DNA of 64,000 nucleotides from Desulfosporosinus lacus DSM 15449 (GTDB lineage Bacteria > Bacillota > Desulfitobacteriia > Desulfitobacteriales > Desulfitobacteriaceae). Below, piece by piece: positions 60,976 to 64,000 of this stretch (the first letter of the stretch is position 1; every line of letters starts with the position of its first letter). Under the pieces are notes generated by a model. It did not search any database. It had not been told where the DNA came from and worked only from the letters and a program-made list of their open reading frames with translations. Position numbers and translations under genes: made by a program. The DNA lies in assembly GCF_900129935.1 (NCBI RefSeq), contig NZ_FQXJ01000004.1:465402-529401 (forward strand), read 5' to 3'.

Positions 60976-61506
60976 ATGCAAACAACACAAGGAATCCGGA
61001 AATATCATAGTCGTCGTCCATTAACGGTTGATTTAACAATTGATTCAATTGTAGTTAACGGTAAAAAAACAAAATATTCCCAACGCGCAGGACGAGTTTT
61101 AAGGACTAGATATTTAAAGAAGTTGGCTTATTCAAGCAGCCTTGAACAACTGAGAAAAAACCTCGAAGCGTTGATAGAAATTGATTGTAAAGAAGCTCAA
61201 TTACCAATTCTTACTTTTCAATCCATTCAAGAGACATTACGTTTTGTTGGTTTTGAGAATAAAGAAATGTGGAACACAGGTAAGGTGGCTAAAAAGCTTG
61301 GAATATCAAACCAAACAGTGGTCAACTGGATACGCGCTGGTAGACTCAAAGGATTAAAATTGCCCTCTGGTCAATATAGAGTATACGCGGATCAATTTAG
61401 GACAACTGATGCTCAGGATGCTGAATTTGATGCATTTTTTGATGAGATGGCTGAACGTCATAAAGATGTTTTGCCACTGAGTGATGACTGTCTGGAGGAT
61501 CTATAA
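60976..61506 (+). CDS. HTH (MerR/excisionase-type) antitoxin, orphan
   Basis: 176 residues. The C-terminal half is homologous to the antitoxin at 58.0 kb: WNTGKVAKKLGISNQTVVNWI, AGRLKGLKLPSGQYRVYADQF, ending DDCLEDL. The N-terminal ~80 residues differ. ATG 60976 has GGAGGTG six bases upstream. Where the PIN toxin should begin there is only ATGGAACAG, then a copy of the 95-bp repeat. Confidence 0.78.
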   Translation: MQTTQGIRKYHSRRPLTVDLTIDSIVVNGKKTKYSQRAGRVLRTRYLKKLAYSSSLEQLRKNLEALIEIDCKEAQLPILTFQSIQETLRFVGFENKEMWNTGKVAKKLGISNQTVVNWIRAGRLKGLKLPSGQYRVYADQFRTTDAQDAEFDAFFDEMAERHKDVLPLSDDCLEDL

Positions 61507-61515
61507 AATGGAACA

Positions 61516-61610
61516 GATAACGTCACACGTCATAAGCGAGCATAAAAACAAGTCACCCCTAGCATTATTTGCTTGAGGGTGACTTATTTTTATGACATTC
61601 CCGCCCTGGA
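61516..61610. repeat. 95-bp repeat with terminator hairpin, copy 2
   Basis: Second copy of 59988-60082, same orientation, 1.53 kb apart, starting eight bases after an ATG in the place of a toxin gene. Confidence 0.85.
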
Positions 61611-61852
61611 TTCATGCCACAATTGCTGGATATCTCTTCTACTGGGTAATATTTAACGAACTGGCTGGCAGTACAGCATGAAGATTACCTTGAGCATCTA
61701 GAGAGAAACTTTTCCATTAAATGAGAATAATTTTCAGTGTGACGCATTCGTAAGATGTTTTTAATACAAACCTTTAACTCTGCAATAACATACTATATGC
61801 CTTAAATTTAAAGATGTATAATTCATGAAAATACGTTCAAAGGAGTTTGCTC
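61611..61852. other. Intergenic stretch before the LysE gene
   Basis: About 240 bases, AT-rich, no gene recognised. Confidence 0.4.
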
Positions 61853-62449
61853 ATGAATATTTCATCTTTTTTTATATACTGTGTTATTGTTACATTTACA
61901 CCTGGGCCTACAAATATTGTTATATTATCCACAGCACATAATTTTGGGACAAAAAAGGCAATGGAATATTCATATGGAGCAACAATTGCATTTGGTTTAT
62001 TACTTGGTATTTCCGCTGTGTTGAATACTGTACTTATAGCAGTAATACCAAAGATTATCATTGTTATGCAGATCATCGGAAGTTTCTATATACTCTATCT
62101 TGCTTATCAAATATATAAGATGGATGTGTCAGAGTCGGCTGAGATACAAACCGCTACGTTTGTTTCTGGCTTCCTAACGCAGTTTGTAAATCCGAAAGTC
62201 GTACTGTTCACAATGACAGTCATTCCAAGCTTTGTTATGCCGTATTATACTGCTCCGCCAGCACTTGCAGTATTTGTTGCAGCTATAACAATTATTGGAT
62301 TTTGCGCATTTGTTACATGGGTTCTCTTCGGTGTACTGTTCAAGGAATTTTTGAAGAACTATCAAAAGACTGTTAATATAGTTATGGCATTATTTTTAGT
62401 TTATTCTGCGATACTGGCATCTGGGGTAGTTGAGATAATTAAGAGGTGA
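61853..62449 (+). CDS. LysE/RhtB family amino acid exporter
   Basis: 198 residues with six hydrophobic segments. TFTPGPTNIVILSTAHNFG near residue 14 is the family's conserved first loop, and FVSGFLTQFVNPKVVLFTMTV is the second. Exports an amino acid or analogue. ATG 61853 with AAAGGAG seven bases upstream. The AraC gene overlaps its end, so both are one operon. Confidence 0.87.
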   Translation: MNISSFFIYCVIVTFTPGPTNIVILSTAHNFGTKKAMEYSYGATIAFGLLLGISAVLNTVLIAVIPKIIIVMQIIGSFYILYLAYQIYKMDVSESAEIQTATFVSGFLTQFVNPKVVLFTMTVIPSFVMPYYTAPPALAVFVAAITIIGFCAFVTWVLFGVLFKEFLKNYQKTVNIVMALFLVYSAILASGVVEIIKR

Positions 62450-62454
62450 TTCAT

Positions 62455-63231
62455 ATGGACAGATTTATATATAAAAAATCAATTGGTGTTACTGTGTTGT
62501 CAGCAAGCTTTGCTGATTTTAAATATAAAAAGCACTCACACAAGGAGTATGCATTAGGTGTAACTCTGCGAGGTATTCAGCAGTATAACTTAGACGGTAA
62601 TTTTCAATCATCCTATCAAAATGGTGTTATGCTTTTTAATCCGGAACAGCCGCATGACGGTATGGCACATGATAAGACAGGTATTGATTATGTTATGGTA
62701 TATATTAAGCCGGAACTGTTTTTAGAGATTCTTGAAAAGAAGGATATAGTCCGTTTCTCTTCTCCAATTGTGTATAATTACAGGCTTCAACAAAGAATCC
62801 TAAACCTTTCTTTTGCAATATTAGGTGGAAAAGCTGAAGCATTGTGTAGTGAATTACTTTTATCTCTTGCCGATAGCTTTACCCAACCCAATCTTCTTGT
62901 GAGCTACAGGAAGGATAATGATCTAACCAGAAAAGCAAAGGATATGATTCATTGCAGCCTGGAAAATGTACTGAGACTTGATGACATTTGTAGAGAACTT
63001 GATCTTTCAAAATTCCAGTTTATCAGAATGTTTAAAGCCGGTACTGGAATTTCGCCCTATCAATATTTTCTAAACTGCAGGGTAGAACTTGCAAAGCAGT
63101 TAATAGAAAAGACCAAAGATGTTTATTCGGCAGTAGCGGAATGTGGTTTTGTTGATTTAACCCATTTAAATAAGCATTTTAAAAGTATCTATGGAATAAC
63201 AGCCTTTGAATATAGGTCCTCCCTACGTTAG
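62455..63231 (+). CDS. AraC-family regulator with cupin domain
   Basis: 258 residues: N-terminal AraC-binding cupin (HSHKEYALGVTLRG, FNPEQPHDG), C-terminal double HTH (LDDICRELDLSKFQFIRMFKAGTGISPYQYF and the second helix pair ending in F-E-Y-R). Likely senses a substrate of the co-transcribed LysE exporter. ATG 62455 with AGAGGTG six bases upstream; an in-frame GTG at 62446 overlaps lysE. Confidence 0.88.
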   Translation: MDRFIYKKSIGVTVLSASFADFKYKKHSHKEYALGVTLRGIQQYNLDGNFQSSYQNGVMLFNPEQPHDGMAHDKTGIDYVMVYIKPELFLEILEKKDIVRFSSPIVYNYRLQQRILNLSFAILGGKAEALCSELLLSLADSFTQPNLLVSYRKDNDLTRKAKDMIHCSLENVLRLDDICRELDLSKFQFIRMFKAGTGISPYQYFLNCRVELAKQLIEKTKDVYSAVAECGFVDLTHLNKHFKSIYGITAFEYRSSLR

Positions 63232-63241
63232 GGAGGACTAG
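63217..63241 (+). terminator. Hairpin at the end of the AraC gene
   Basis: TCCTCCCTA / TAGGGAGGA, overlapping the stop codon; no long T-run. Confidence 0.5.
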
Positions 63242-63608
63242 TGACTAAAAGAAAGGTGTGAGCAATATAATGAATATCCTATATTTCTCGAATTTCTACA
63301 GCACTTTACCCAAGGAGCTTGTGGTGGTTGCCGGAGTGACAATTTACGGTGCCCTATAGAATGCCATGCCAAAACTTGTAATCAACAACTTGGTGTTGAT
63401 TTTTGTACAGGCTATCTTATTTACCACATGTATTAGGAAAACTGCAAAAGTCTTTATTCTATGCGGAATAAGGGAATATCAAAAATAAATATGGACTATC
63501 ACATTACACAGGATACCGCCCCAATAGACAAGATGGGCGGTATTTTTGTGTTCAGATTCCTATCTTACCCAATTGATTATTAACTGGCACTTTCTAAACC
63601 TTTATATA
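63242..63608. other. Gap with a 29-codon ORF and a terminator
   Basis: A short frame at 63270-63359 (MNILYFSNFYSTLPKEL ...) lacks a good ribosome site and may be the front of a broken gene. A terminator ATACCGCCC / GGGCGGTAT + TTTTT lies at 63513-63546. Confidence 0.45.
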
Positions 63609-63863
63609 TCACACAACAGGCTCAACAGGAAAATTCATTGTATTCCATGCCGCAATGCCGCCTGTCAACTCTAAAACATCGAAGCCGTTTTCCAACAATA
63701 TAACGGCAGCATGGGCAGCCATATTGCACCAAGTATCCCAACAGTATACGACAATCATTTTATCCTTTGGCAATTCACCCAGCCGATCTGCGAGATCCTT
63801 CAACGGGATGTGTTTTGCGCCAGCCACTTTCTGTTTCATTACTTGGGGCGGTGCATTGCGCAC
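63609..63863 (-). CDS. Rhodanese-like domain protein, start uncertain
   Basis: At least 84 residues: VKH-type HIPLKDLADRLGELPKDK, active-site loop VVYCWDTWCN (Cys) and LTGGIAAWNTMNFPVEP. The frame continues upstream to about 63935 and adds FLVVDVRNAPP, which belongs to the rhodanese fold, but no ATG/GTG/TTG fits there, and the better-looking ATG ATG near 63946 is in another frame. A frameshift or truncated front is likely. Sulfur transfer role by family. Confidence 0.65.
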   Translation of the reverse strand: MRNAPPQVMKQKVAGAKHIPLKDLADRLGELPKDKMIVVYCWDTWCNMAAHAAVILLENGFDVLELTGGIAAWNTMNFPVEPVV

Positions 63864-64000
63864 ATCGACGACTAAAAATTTCTCCGGTTCGGCCTTTTCT
63901 GCCGTTTTGACACTCCCCTTGGATGAATCCAGGGGATTCCAGGTTCATCATACCGGCTTATGCCGTGTACTCCCCAAGCTTAAACCGCGTGTCCCGCGGC

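Overview
The window looks like the chromosome of an endospore-forming, probably anaerobic Firmicute of the Desulfosporosinus/Desulfitobacterium type. The signs are the rplU-prp-rpmA ribosomal block followed by spo0B and obgE, a Spo0E-like phosphatase, two non-pyrrolysine MttB-family methyltransferases with a corrinoid protein, an OpuC-type betaine transporter and many strong GGAGG ribosome sites. The genus is inferred from gene content only; there is no rRNA in the window.

Layout. 0-1.3 kb: a Spo0E-like gene and a RelE-type toxin-antitoxin pair. 1.4-18.7 kb, nearly all on the minus strand: a catabolic island. In transcription order it holds an orphan FAD subunit of a molybdenum hydroxylase, a sigma-54 activator, a four-gene quaternary-amine ABC transporter, an Fe-S protein, two MttB-type methyltransferases, their corrinoid protein, urocanate hydratase, a MetH-activation-like protein and imidazolonepropionase. 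Two good -24/-12 (sigma-54) promoters, at 10.77 and 16.11 kb, face the methyltransferase and transporter genes. The simplest reading is a regulon that imports a methylated amine, demethylates it on a corrinoid and degrades an imidazole ring; a histidine betaine such as hercynine or ergothioneine would fit all parts. Intercistronic gaps here are filled with a composite palindromic repeat family and one 410-bp inverted-repeat element.

18.8-30 kb: a PemK/MazF-like gene, the housekeeping block (yhbY, a MacB-like permease and MacA-like adaptor without an ATPase, obgE, spo0B, rpmA, prp, rplU), a 15-copy heptamer array, putP and a Fic protein. 30-44.4 kb: secreted proteins, a CpsB-type phosphatase, amt-glnB behind a structured leader, cheV, a CWB2/LRR surface protein, toxin-antitoxin genes, the DUF1659/DUF2922 pair, and metP with its 34-residue partner metS.

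44.6-64 kb is an unstable accessory zone. It holds at least seven copies of a short REP-like palindrome (GGTGTCAGGCACC), duplicated and internally deleted gene pieces, and a high density of toxin-antitoxin genes. These include a Panacea-type antitoxin, a PIN/HTH pair, an AbrB/RelE pair, DUF4160/DUF2442 and a candidate type I module with its antisense RNA, and several toxins are reduced to remnants. The window closes with a LysE exporter, an AraC regulator and a rhodanese-like gene.
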